64,000 bases of DNA from Dolomitihabitans soli (GTDB lineage: Bacteria > Actinomycetota > Actinomycetes > Streptosporangiales > Streptosporangiaceae), in the NCBI RefSeq assembly GCF_022213955.1, contig NZ_JAKNTW010000001.1, positions 496,001 to 560,000 on the forward strand, given 5' to 3'. Both the position numbers and the translations under genes were made by a program. This document shows, piece by piece, positions 23,471 to 31,611 of this stretch. The stretch's first letter is position 1, and every line of letters starts with the position of its first letter. Below the pieces are notes generated by a model. It was given only the letters and a program-made list of their open reading frames with translations, did not search any database and had not been told where the DNA came from.

Positions 23471-25150
23471 TCAGTTCGGCGTGGCCCGGTGGGTCGTCAC
23501 CCCGTAGTCGGCCGCCGCTCCCGCCGGGGTGATCTTCCCGGCGTCGAGGTCGTCGAGTACCGCCTCGTGGGCACGCGTCCCCGGCGGGCCGATGCCGCCG
23601 CCGCCCGTAGTCTCCACGACGAACGCCTCCCCGGCGGCGAACCGCACGTTGTTCACCTTGGAGTCGAGACGTTCGAGGGAGCCGTCGAGACGACGCCTGA
23701 AGAAGCCGCCGAGCCGGCCCGGCAGCCCGCCCGCGCGTCCGGGAGGCGGGTTGCGCAACCGGTCGCCGCGGGTCGTCACGTGCGCCCCGGCCAGGAAGCG
23801 GATCACCGTGCGCGACCCGAGCCCGCCCCGGTGGCGGCCGGGCCCGCCGGAGTCGGGGATCAGCTCCACCGACTCCACGACCAGCGGGCACCGGCTCTCG
23901 ACCGGCTCCACCTGGGGCACCGAGTTCCGCCCGATCCCGAAGTGCACCCCGGTCGCGTCCGGCCCGTCCTTGCCCTGGCGGGCGCCGACCCCGCCGAAGT
24001 CGTAGGACAGATGGATCCAGTACGGCGCGTCACAGGCGGCGATGCTGAACGGCTGGAGGATTCCGCTGGCCGCGATGGCCCGGCCGGGCACGGCGTCCGA
24101 CAACGCCTGGAAGATCGCCTCCATCGCCGCGTAGATGGGGACGAACCTGCCACCACAGGGGTACGGCGAGCGTGCGTCGAGCAGCGAGCCCGGCGGCAGC
24201 CGTACGTCGATCGGCCGGAGGCAGCCGTCGTTCATCGGGATCGTCGGATCCAGGAAGCAGCGGACCGCGAAGACCGCCGCCGCCAGCGCCTGCGAGGCCG
24301 AGGAGTTGATCGCGGCGGGGACCTGCGGGCCGGTCCCCGCGAAGTCGAGGGTGACCGCCGTGCCGTCGACGGTCACCGCGACCCGGACGGTGTGGGAGAC
24401 GCCGAGGTCGAGGCCGTCGTCGTCGATCAGGTACGAGGCGGTGTGCCGGCCGTCGGGGAGATCGGCCAGCGACGCCCTGGTCCTGGCCTCGGTGTAGTCG
24501 AGGTAGTCGTCGATGCCCCGGGCGAGGCCGGCCGGGCCGTACTCCGTGACGAGGGCGGCGAGGCGGGTCGCGGCGACCGCGGTGCCCGCGATCAGGGCGC
24601 GGACGTCGCCCATGACCTTGTCGGGGGTGCGGCTGTTGGCGCGCAGGATCGCCTCGACGGCGGGCTCGACCCCCCGTTCGGTGGCCAGCCGTACCGGGGG
24701 GAGCTGGAGGCCCTCCAGGAAGATGTCGGTGGCGAGGGGGGCCATCCCGCCGGCGGACAGGCCGCCCAGGTCAGAGACGTGGATCATGGTGGCGGTGAAG
24801 TAGCGTGGCTCGCCCTCGACGAACACCGGGCGGTAGACGAGCAGGTCGTTGGTGTGCACGCCGCCCCGGTAGGCGTCGTTGAGCACGAAGACGTCGCCCG
24901 GTCGCATGGTCGGGGCCGGGAGGTCCTTCAGGAGTTCCGGCAGGGCCACCTTGAGGGCCATGCTGTTCATCAGCGTGGTGGCCATCGACTGCGCGATCAG
25001 CCGGGCATCGGCGTCCAGGATCGCGGCCGAGGCGTCGGAGCCCTCCACCACGAAGGTCGAGTACGCCGAGCGGACCACCACGATGCTCGCCTCCTCGGCG
25101 GCCACCACCAAGGCGTTTCTCAGCACCTCGGCGGTCAGCGCGTCGCTCAT
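23471..25150 (-). CDS. hyuB: Hydantoinase B/5-oxoprolinase-type subunit
   Basis: The 559-residue protein matches HyuB: FVLNDAYRGGVHTNDLLVYRPVF, HVSDLGGLSAGGMAP, and the C-terminal GGLGSRTVIRF and TTGGGGIGPP blocks. With HyuA it makes an ATP-dependent cyclic amide hydrolase, acting on hydantoins, 5-oxoproline, or in related enzymes carboxylating ketones. ATG at 25148-25150 overlaps the hyuA stop. A longer frame extending into hyuA on the same strand is not real. The exact substrate is not readable. Confidence 0.9.
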   Translation of the reverse strand: MSDALTAEVLRNALVVAAEEASIVVVRSAYSTFVVEGSDASAAILDADARLIAQSMATTLMNSMALKVALPELLKDLPAPTMRPGDVFVLNDAYRGGVHTNDLLVYRPVFVEGEPRYFTATMIHVSDLGGLSAGGMAPLATDIFLEGLQLPPVRLATERGVEPAVEAILRANSRTPDKVMGDVRALIAGTAVAATRLAALVTEYGPAGLARGIDDYLDYTEARTRASLADLPDGRHTASYLIDDDGLDLGVSHTVRVAVTVDGTAVTLDFAGTGPQVPAAINSSASQALAAAVFAVRCFLDPTIPMNDGCLRPIDVRLPPGSLLDARSPYPCGGRFVPIYAAMEAIFQALSDAVPGRAIAASGILQPFSIAACDAPYWIHLSYDFGGVGARQGKDGPDATGVHFGIGRNSVPQVEPVESRCPLVVESVELIPDSGGPGRHRGGLGSRTVIRFLAGAHVTTRGDRLRNPPPGRAGGLPGRLGGFFRRRLDGSLERLDSKVNNVRFAAGEAFVVETTGGGGIGPPGTRAHEAVLDDLDAGKITPAGAAADYGVTTHRATPN

Positions 25151-27369
25151 CCGCCCGCCCTCCGCATGACCACCGCGCCGTCGCCGGAGCGGGTCGCGTG
25201 CCAGCCGGGCGGGACCACGATCGTGGACTCCGGGTCCTCGACGACGGCCGGTCCCTCGACGGGGACGGCCAGGTCGCTCCTGGTGAGCACCGGAACCTCC
25301 GTGTATCCGCCCAGTTCGGGGAAGTAGGCGGGCCGGCTGGCGGGTCCGGCCGTCGGTGCGGGCGGGTCGGCGCGGAAGACGGCGGCGGCGCGGTCGCCCG
25401 GGTGGTGGGTCACGCGGACGCGGTAGCCGACGGTCTCGATGGGGCCGCGCTGGGCGATGCCGTAGACCTCGCGGTAGCGGGCGTGGAAGTGTTCGGCGAG
25501 GTCGGCGGGCGAGCCGGTCCAGGGAACCGTGAGGTCGTGGGCCTGGCCGGTGAACCGGACGTCGGCCGTCCGGGTGACGGTCACCGAGGGGGCGCCGGGG
25601 GAGACGCCGAGGTCGGCCGCGGCCGCCTCGGTGAGCGCGGCGAAGACGGCTTCGGGGTCGGGCGCGTCGAGCATGCTCCGCACCCGGTCCGTGGACAGGG
25701 CGCCGGTGAGGAGGCCGGCGGCGGAGGCGACACCGCAGAAGGCCGGCACGACGACCGTGCCGATGCCGAAGCGGGCCGCGATCCTGGCCGCGTGCATCGG
25801 TCCCGCGCCGCCGAAGGCCACCAGGACGAAGCCGCGCGGGTCGATGCCGCGCTGGACGGTGACGACCTGGACGGCCGAGCCCATGGCCGCGTTGACGATC
25901 TCGTGTACGGCATGCGCCGCCTCGGCCGTCGAGACCCCGAGCGGCCCGGCCAGATGCCGCTCGACCGCTTTGGTCGCGAGCTCGGTGGAGAGCGCCTGGG
26001 GCGGGTCCGGGCGTTCCGGGCGGACCCCCTCGTGCGGCACCTGGTGCCCTGGGAAGCGCAGGTCCCCCTCGTGCGGCACCCGGTGGTCTGGGAAGCGCAG
26101 GTCCGGGTGCCTGGGGGAAGGCGGGTCCAGGTGTTCGCCGGAGGGGAGCGCTTCGGGGGCTTCGGCGGGGGTTTCGGGGGTTCTCGGGGAGCAGAGGGCG
26201 GTGAAGGAGGTGGGGGAGAGGTAGCCGAGGAGGAGGTCGGCGTCGGTCACGGTCGGGGCCTCGCCGCCGAGGTCGTAGCAGGCGGGGCCGGGGGCGGAGC
26301 CCGCGGAGCGGGGGCCGACCCGCAGGGCCCCCGCGGCGTCGAGCCAGGCGATGCTGCCGCCGCCGGCGCCGACCTCGGCGAGGTCGATGGCGGGCATCTT
26401 GATCGGCACACCGGTGCCGGCCCGGCGCCCGCCGAAGCTGCCCTTGCCGCCGACGTGGAACTCGTGGGTGATCTCGGGCCGCCCGCCGCGGATCACGCAG
26501 GTCTTGGCCGTGGTGCCGCCCATGTCGAAGGAGATCACGTCGGGATACCCGGCGGCGGCGGCCGCGAGCACCCCGGCGGCCGGGCCGGACTCGATGGTGG
26601 CGACCGCGCGGCGGGAGGCGAGCCGGGCCGACATCACACCGCCGGCCGAATCCATCACGTGCACCGGAGCGCGGACGCCGATCGCGAGCAGCCGTTCCTG
26701 GAGCCGGTCCAGGTAACGGGACATGACCGGGCCGATGTAGGCGGACATGATGGTGGTGGTCGCCCGCTCGTACTCGCGCAGCTCCGGCCAGATCTCGAAG
26801 GACGCCACCACGCCGGGGAGCGTCTCCCGAAGGATCTCCGCGACCCGCCGCTCGTGGGCGGGGTTGGCGTAGGAGTGCAGCAGGCAGACGGCCACGGCCG
26901 TGATGCCCCGCCGTACGATCTCGGCCGCGACCGTGCGTACGGCGGGCTCGTCGAGGGGCAGCAGGACCTCGCCGCGGGCGTCGACCCGTTCGGGGACCTC
27001 GAAGCAGTCCTGTGGCGCGACGGGCGGAGGGGGAGGGTCGAAGCGCAGGTCGTAGCGGTCCTCCTCGACCCTGGCGTACCTGCCGAGGGGGATGGCGGAC
27101 CGGAAGCCCGCCGTGGTCACGTAGGCGACGCGTTCGCCGCCGCGCGTCAGGACGGCGTTGGTGGCCAGCGTCGTGGCGTGCACGACCCGGGTGACGTGCC
27201 CGGGGGAGGCGTCCGCGCGGGCGAGCGCGGTGCCGATGCCGCGCAGGATCCCGTCGGCCGGATCGTCGTGGGTGCTCAGGCACTTGGCGACGGTGATCCG
27301 CCCGTCGCCCGCGCTCACCACGACATCCGTGAAGGTGCCGCCGACGTCGACCCCCACCGCGTACTCCAC
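25147..27369 (-). CDS. hyuA: Hydantoinase A/5-oxoprolinase-type subunit with Pro-rich insert
   Basis: The 740-residue ASKHA-fold subunit starts AVGVDVGGTFTDVVV, the phosphate-binding motif, and keeps MDSAGGVMSARLA, SFDMGGTTAKTCVI and VLVAFGGAGPMHA. Typical members are about 690 residues; the excess is a Pro/His/Glu-rich insert at residues about 387-460 containing a duplicated 13-residue unit (DLRFPxHxVPHEG). I use GTG at 27367-27369, since the Rossmann-like motif begins at once; the longer frame upstream would run through the operator at 27390. Confidence 0.9.
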   Translation of the reverse strand: MEYAVGVDVGGTFTDVVVSAGDGRITVAKCLSTHDDPADGILRGIGTALARADASPGHVTRVVHATTLATNAVLTRGGERVAYVTTAGFRSAIPLGRYARVEEDRYDLRFDPPPPPVAPQDCFEVPERVDARGEVLLPLDEPAVRTVAAEIVRRGITAVAVCLLHSYANPAHERRVAEILRETLPGVVASFEIWPELREYERATTTIMSAYIGPVMSRYLDRLQERLLAIGVRAPVHVMDSAGGVMSARLASRRAVATIESGPAAGVLAAAAAGYPDVISFDMGGTTAKTCVIRGGRPEITHEFHVGGKGSFGGRRAGTGVPIKMPAIDLAEVGAGGGSIAWLDAAGALRVGPRSAGSAPGPACYDLGGEAPTVTDADLLLGYLSPTSFTALCSPRTPETPAEAPEALPSGEHLDPPSPRHPDLRFPDHRVPHEGDLRFPGHQVPHEGVRPERPDPPQALSTELATKAVERHLAGPLGVSTAEAAHAVHEIVNAAMGSAVQVVTVQRGIDPRGFVLVAFGGAGPMHAARIAARFGIGTVVVPAFCGVASAAGLLTGALSTDRVRSMLDAPDPEAVFAALTEAAAADLGVSPGAPSVTVTRTADVRFTGQAHDLTVPWTGSPADLAEHFHARYREVYGIAQRGPIETVGYRVRVTHHPGDRAAAVFRADPPAPTAGPASRPAYFPELGGYTEVPVLTRSDLAVPVEGPAVVEDPESTIVVPPGWHATRSGDGAVVMRRAGG
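26025..26102. repeat. Tandem 39-bp repeat inside hyuA (two copies)
   Basis: Two head-to-tail 39-bp copies, 26025-26063 and 26064-26102, differ at only a few bases and encode DLRFPGHQVPHEG and DLRFPDHRVPHEG on the minus strand. The unit length is a multiple of three, so the frame is kept. A partial third unit encodes HPDLRFP beside them. Confidence 0.9.
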
Positions 27370-27389
27370 GTGCGGCAGCGTATGTGCCG

Positions 27390-27403
27390 AGCAAGCGCTT
27401 GTC
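27390..27403. promoter_or_regulatory. Candidate TetR-type operator, copy 4
   Basis: AGCAAGCGCTTGTC fits AnCAAGnnCTTGnT except at the last base and lies 20 bp before the hyuA start, the same spacing as copy 3 to the dioxygenase gene. Confidence 0.6.
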
Positions 27404-27458
27404 CACACTACGAGATGGCTCCGCCCTCCGCTTCAGAGAAGGGCGCGAAGATTAACTT

Positions 27459-27487
27459 TTGGCCGATCGGGGTGTTATGTGTATATT
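27459..27487 (+). promoter_or_regulatory. Candidate promoter for the DUF6421 operon
   Basis: TTGGCC at 27459-27464 and TATATT at 27482-27487 are separated by 17 bp in an unusually AT-rich stretch, and transcription would start near 27494, about 27 bp before the GTG. An imperfect inverted repeat (TATA...CCGGTATA) overlaps the -10 side. Confidence 0.45.
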
Positions 27488-27520
27488 TTCCGGTATATGG
27501 CGTCATGTAAGGGAGATTTT

Positions 27521-29575
27521 GTGTCATCCTTCCCGCGAGTATTGTTCGACGAGGCCCACAGCGAGTCCTGGACCATCCGGCGTGAGATCGCCGAGACGAT
27601 GAACCCCGGGCATCCCGACGACAACAGCTACGCGCGGGCCGCCGGCGTGCTGCGAGAGCTCGGCCACACGGTGGGCGCGCACACCGAGGGACCGATCACC
27701 CCGGCCCTGCTCGCCGGGCACGACGTCTTCGTGATCGCGCACCCCGCCGCGGACCGCTGGGAGCGGACCACCGGGCTGGGCAGCCCCGTGCTGCCGGTGG
27801 AGGAGCTCGACACGATCGAGTCCTACGTGGCGGCCGGCGGCGGCCTGGTCGTCCTCGCCGAGTGCGAGCAGGAGAAGTACGGCAGCAACCTGACCGAGTT
27901 GCTGGCCAGGTTCGGAGTGGGCGTCGAGCACACCACGGTGCAGGATCCGCGCAACGCGCACAACGGCGTGGCCGCCTGGGTGATGGGCGTGCCGGGGGAG
28001 AGCGGCATCCTCGCCAGGACGCCCCGAGCCTGCTTCTACCGGTCGGGAACCCTGACCGCGCCCGAGGACGCCACCGTCCTCTTCACGACCTCGGCGACCG
28101 CCGACCCGGCCGGCGCTCCGCTGGCGCTGGCGTTGCGGCACGGCCGGGGCCGGGTGGTGGTCTTCGCCGACTCCGACCTCTTCGGCGACGACTCGATCGA
28201 CGACCACGACCACGCCGGGCTGCTGGCCGCCACGGTGACCTGGGCGGCCAGGCTCCCCGAGCACACAGGCGCGCGGCGCGACCCCGACCCCGGCTTCGCC
28301 GCGCTCAAGGCGACCGTCGAGGAGCTGCGCCCGCTCCAGGCCAAGGACGGGTCGGTGGAGACCGGCAACGAACGCGCCGCCGAGCTGGTCAGGACCATCG
28401 CCGGCCAGGTCGCCGGGCTGGCCCCGCGCTTCCCGCACGACCGCGCCTACCTCGACGCCGTCGTCGCCGACCTCGGCAGGTGGGCCGACGAAGGACTCGG
28501 CGTGCCCGACTTCCTCGACTCGCTGAACGCCTTCCACCCCGACGCGCAGCGCGTGGACGGCCTGGAACACCTGGTCGTCTTCCCGATGTACACCCAGAAC
28601 GGCAACCCGGGGCGCACCCTCGAAGCCGTCTGGATCCGCACGGTCTGGCCCGGCTGGCTGGCCGAGCTGGAACGTTCCGGCTACGACAACCCGATGTTCG
28701 TGCCGATCGCCTTCGAGGACTTCACCGCCGGCTACGACACCAACTCCGCGGTGCTGTTCCCCGAGACGGTCGCGGTCCGCTCGGCCCCGGAACGCTTCAC
28801 CTGGGGCGGCATCTTCTGCGACCGCGAGGCGGCCCGGTTCCGCCAGGTCGGCAGGGCCGCCGCCGACACGCTCAAACTGGCCCTGCCGCCGGACGCCGAG
28901 CGCCTGCTGGCCTGCCAGGAGCTGGCCCAGGACACCTTCGTGCTGTGGGACCTGGTGCACGATCGCACGCACAGCCACGGCGACCTGCCGTTCGACCCGT
29001 TCATGATCAAGCAGCGCATGCCGTACTGGCTGTACTCCCTGGAGGAGCTGCGTTGTGACCTGACCGCGTTCGGGGAGGCGGTCAAGCTGGAGGCGCGGGG
29101 TGTGCCGCAGGCCCGCTACGTGCAGCTCGCCATACTGTTCGACCGGCTGTTCAGGTTCCCGATCACCGGTCAGCGGGTGCGCAACTACGACGGGCTCGGC
29201 GGGCAGCTGCTCTTCGCCTACCTGCACCGCAACGACATCGTCAGGTGGACCGACAACCGGCTCACCATCGACTGGGCGCGGGTCGCCGGCGGCATCGCCG
29301 ATCTGCGCGGTGAGGTGGAGAAGCTGTACCGGGACGGGATCGACCGGTCCAAACTGGCCCACTGGCTCGCTGCCTACGCTCTTGTGTCGAACTACGTGGA
29401 ACCGCACCCGGCCTCGGTGTGGAATCGCGGGGTGGACGCACTGCCCGTCGAAGGGTTCCCCAAGGAGGTCGTGGACGCCGTGCTCCCCGACGAGTTCCCG
29501 CTCAGCATGTTCTACGAGGCGCTGCGCCGTAAGCTCGGTGACGTCGTCGAAGCCACGAAGGGGATCCGCGGATGA
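27521..29575 (+). CDS. DUF6421 protein fused to an N-terminal GATase1/DUF4350-like domain
   Basis: The 684-residue protein has two parts. Residues 1-250 look like a Rossmann-type glutamine-amidotransferase-like domain of the DUF4350/ThuA class: RVLFDEAHSE, YVAAGGGLVVLAE and GRVVVFADSDLFGDDS. From about residue 258 comes the DUF6421 family, very well conserved: VPDFLDSLNAFHP, VVFPMYTQNGNP, FEDFTAGYDTNSAVLFPET, FTWGGIFCDREAARF and DRTHSHGDLPFDPFMIKQRM. Streptomyces members I know begin at the second part, so this is a fusion. GTG at 27521 follows AAGGGAG by 6 nt. Function unknown; its operon partners are an SDR and an aldolase. Confidence 0.8.
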   Translation: MSSFPRVLFDEAHSESWTIRREIAETMNPGHPDDNSYARAAGVLRELGHTVGAHTEGPITPALLAGHDVFVIAHPAADRWERTTGLGSPVLPVEELDTIESYVAAGGGLVVLAECEQEKYGSNLTELLARFGVGVEHTTVQDPRNAHNGVAAWVMGVPGESGILARTPRACFYRSGTLTAPEDATVLFTTSATADPAGAPLALALRHGRGRVVVFADSDLFGDDSIDDHDHAGLLAATVTWAARLPEHTGARRDPDPGFAALKATVEELRPLQAKDGSVETGNERAAELVRTIAGQVAGLAPRFPHDRAYLDAVVADLGRWADEGLGVPDFLDSLNAFHPDAQRVDGLEHLVVFPMYTQNGNPGRTLEAVWIRTVWPGWLAELERSGYDNPMFVPIAFEDFTAGYDTNSAVLFPETVAVRSAPERFTWGGIFCDREAARFRQVGRAAADTLKLALPPDAERLLACQELAQDTFVLWDLVHDRTHSHGDLPFDPFMIKQRMPYWLYSLEELRCDLTAFGEAVKLEARGVPQARYVQLAILFDRLFRFPITGQRVRNYDGLGGQLLFAYLHRNDIVRWTDNRLTIDWARVAGGIADLRGEVEKLYRDGIDRSKLAHWLAAYALVSNYVEPHPASVWNRGVDALPVEGFPKEVVDAVLPDEFPLSMFYEALRRKLGDVVEATKGIRG

Positions 29576-30255
29576 GCAGCTCGGCCAGCGGTAAGGTCAT
29601 CGTCGTCACGGGGTCCGGCGGCCCGGCGGGGCAGGCGGTCGTGCGCCGTCTCGCCGCCTCCGGGGCCACCGTGGTCGCCGTCGACGCCCGGCCACAGGCC
29701 GACACCCCCGGCGTCGAGAACGTCGTGGCCGACCTGCTCCAGCCCCACGTCGTCGGCGACCTGGCCCGCGAGGTCGCCGCCCGACACGGCAGGGTCGACG
29801 GCGTCATCCATCTGGTGGGCGGCTGGCGCGGTTCCAAGACCTTCGCCGACACCTCGCTGGAAGACTGGGAGCTGCTGCACGACCTGTTGATCCGCACCCT
29901 GCAACACGTCTCACTCGCCTTCGAGCCGCTGCTGGCCGAGAGCGCCGACGGCCGGTTCGCGATCGTGTCCGCGACCGCCGCGCAGTCGCCCACCCAGGGC
30001 AACGCGGCGTACGGCGCGGCCAAGGCCGCCGCCGAGGCGTGGACCCTCGCGCTGGCCGACTCGCTGGCCGGCACCGGCTCGGCCGCGACGATCCTGGTGG
30101 TCAAGGCCCTGGTGCACGACGGCATGCGGGCCGAGCGGCCGGAGGCCGCGTTCGCCGGGTTCACCGACGTGAATACCCTGGCAGAGGCGGTCGCACGACT
30201 GTGGGACGCGCCCGCCGCAGACGTCAACGGCCGACGATTGGACCTCACCAAGTGA
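29572..30255 (+). CDS. Short-chain dehydrogenase/reductase
   Basis: The 227-residue SDR has a modified cofactor motif (TGSGGPAGQAV), the HLVGG stretch equivalent to NNAG, and the active-site YGAAK with Ser upstream in SATAAQSP. It probably oxidises or reduces a small hydroxy compound with NAD(P). ATG overlaps the stop of the DUF6421 gene (ATGA), and its end overlaps the aldolase start, so the three proteins are made together. In streptomycetes the same three families are neighbours, which suggests a conserved but unnamed pathway. Confidence 0.88.
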   Translation: MSSSASGKVIVVTGSGGPAGQAVVRRLAASGATVVAVDARPQADTPGVENVVADLLQPHVVGDLAREVAARHGRVDGVIHLVGGWRGSKTFADTSLEDWELLHDLLIRTLQHVSLAFEPLLAESADGRFAIVSATAAQSPTQGNAAYGAAKAAAEAWTLALADSLAGTGSAATILVVKALVHDGMRAERPEAAFAGFTDVNTLAEAVARLWDAPAADVNGRRLDLTK

Positions 30256-31307
30256 CTCAGGCGCGACGCCGCCACGACCCGGCGGCGAAGGGATTCGCCA
30301 GCGACAACTACGCGGGGGTGCATCCGGAGATCCTCCAGGCGATCGTGCTCGCCAACGAGGGACACCAGATCGCCTACGGCGACGACGTCTACACCGAGGC
30401 GTTGCAGGAGGTCTTCCGCGCCCACCTCGGCCCCGCCGCCCAGGTGTGGCCGGTCTTCAACGGGACCGCCGCCAACGTGGTGGGCCTGCGCGCGATGTGC
30501 GCGTCGTGGGAGGCGGTCATCTGCGCGGAGAGCGCGCACATCCACACCGACGAGGGCGGCGCGCCCGAGGTGACGGGCGGGCTCAAGCTCCTCACCGTGC
30601 CCGCTCCCGGCGGCAAACTGACCCCCGAGCTGATCGACAGGCAGGCATGGGGATTCGGCGACCCGCACCGGGCGCAGCCGAAGGTCGTCTCGATCTCCAA
30701 CGCCACCGAGCTCGGCACCGTCTATACGCCGCAGGAGATCAAGGCCGTCTGCGACCACGCCCACCAGCTGGGCCTGTTGGTCCACCTCGACGGCGCGCGC
30801 GTCACCAACGCGGCGGCGGCCCTCGACGTGCCGCTGCGGGCGCTGACCACCGACGCGGGCGTGGACGTGCTCTCCTTCGGCGGCACCAAGGCCGGACTGC
30901 TGTACGGCGAGGCCGTGGTCGTGCTCAACCCCGAGGCGGCGCGCGGCGTGGAGTACATCCGCAAGACCGCCATGCAGCTCTCCTCCAAGATGCGGTTCGT
31001 CTCCGCGCAGTTCGAGGCGCTGCTCGCCGGCGACCTGTGGCTGCGCAACGCCAGGCGGGCCAACGCGATGGCCGCGCGGCTGGCGGCGGCCGTGCGCGAC
31101 ATCCCCGGTGTGGAGGTGCCACGCCCGGTGGAGGCCAACGCGGTCTTCGCCGTACTGCCGAAGGACGTCACGGTCCGGCTGCAGAAGCGCTTCCGTTTCT
31201 ACACCTGGGACGAGTCGACCGGCGAGGTCCGCTGGATGTGCGCCTTCGACACCACCGAGGCCGACGTCGACGCCTTCGCCGCGGCCATCGCGGAGGAGAT
31301 GCGCTAG
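30252..31307 (+). CDS. Threonine aldolase family PLP enzyme
   Basis: The 351-residue fold-type I enzyme resembles low-specificity L-threonine aldolases: FASDNYAGVHPEIL at the start, then VFNGTAANVVGL, SAHIHTDEGGAPEV, HLDGARVTNAA and SFGGTKAGLLYGE, where Lys213 should bind PLP. GTG at 30252 overlaps the SDR stop. Threonine aldolases split beta-hydroxy amino acids into glycine and an aldehyde; with an SDR and DUF6421 beside it, it may act on a special beta-hydroxy amino acid. This last point is inference. Confidence 0.87.
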   Translation: MTQARRRHDPAAKGFASDNYAGVHPEILQAIVLANEGHQIAYGDDVYTEALQEVFRAHLGPAAQVWPVFNGTAANVVGLRAMCASWEAVICAESAHIHTDEGGAPEVTGGLKLLTVPAPGGKLTPELIDRQAWGFGDPHRAQPKVVSISNATELGTVYTPQEIKAVCDHAHQLGLLVHLDGARVTNAAAALDVPLRALTTDAGVDVLSFGGTKAGLLYGEAVVVLNPEAARGVEYIRKTAMQLSSKMRFVSAQFEALLAGDLWLRNARRANAMAARLAAAVRDIPGVEVPRPVEANAVFAVLPKDVTVRLQKRFRFYTWDESTGEVRWMCAFDTTEADVDAFAAAIAEEMR

Positions 31308-31611
31308 CCGCCGCGCCGATCGGCGGCCCGCGTCAGGCCCCGCCCAGGAGGGCGGGCCTGCCGTCGGCGTGATGGCCTACTGGGTGAGGCCACCACGCCG
31401 ACGGACGCCGGAGCCTGCTCCGACGAGCCCGTCGAGCTCGAACCGCCGCCACTCAGGAGCACCAGCAGGAGGAGTGCGGGCAACAGCACGCCGCCGCCAC
31501 CTGCTGCCACAGCGGACCCGCTGATCCGACGCTCATGGGGGCGGACGAAGCTCCCGTTCCGGTATCGGCCACGCACATGCGTCGTCGTCTACGCGGTGTG
31601 GGCCGGCGATC
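31308..31611. other. Non-coding gap between convergent operons
   Basis: The gap between the aldolase and the convergent MFS gene holds hairpins near the aldolase stop. A 90-residue minus-strand frame with a hydrophobic core lies here, but it has no ribosome site and I do not call it. Confidence 0.5.
31335..31361 (+). terminator. Probable terminator of the DUF6421 operon
   Basis: AGGCCCCGCCC near 31335 and GGGCGGGCCT near 31351 form a GC-rich hairpin with a short loop about 30 nt after the aldolase stop. A smaller CCGCC/GGCGG hairpin precedes it. Confidence 0.5.

Noticed and set aside
23471-27406. A single 1311-residue minus-strand reading frame covering hyuB and part of hyuA
   Set aside because: Only the last 559 residues match a family; the rest is Arg/Pro-rich out-of-frame translation of hyuA, which is well supported in another frame.
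31304-31576. A 90-residue minus-strand frame with a hydrophobic stretch (GVLLPALLLLVLLSGGG)
   Set aside because: It overlaps the terminator and the end of the aldolase gene, lacks a ribosome site and matches nothing known to me; noted only as a weak possibility.
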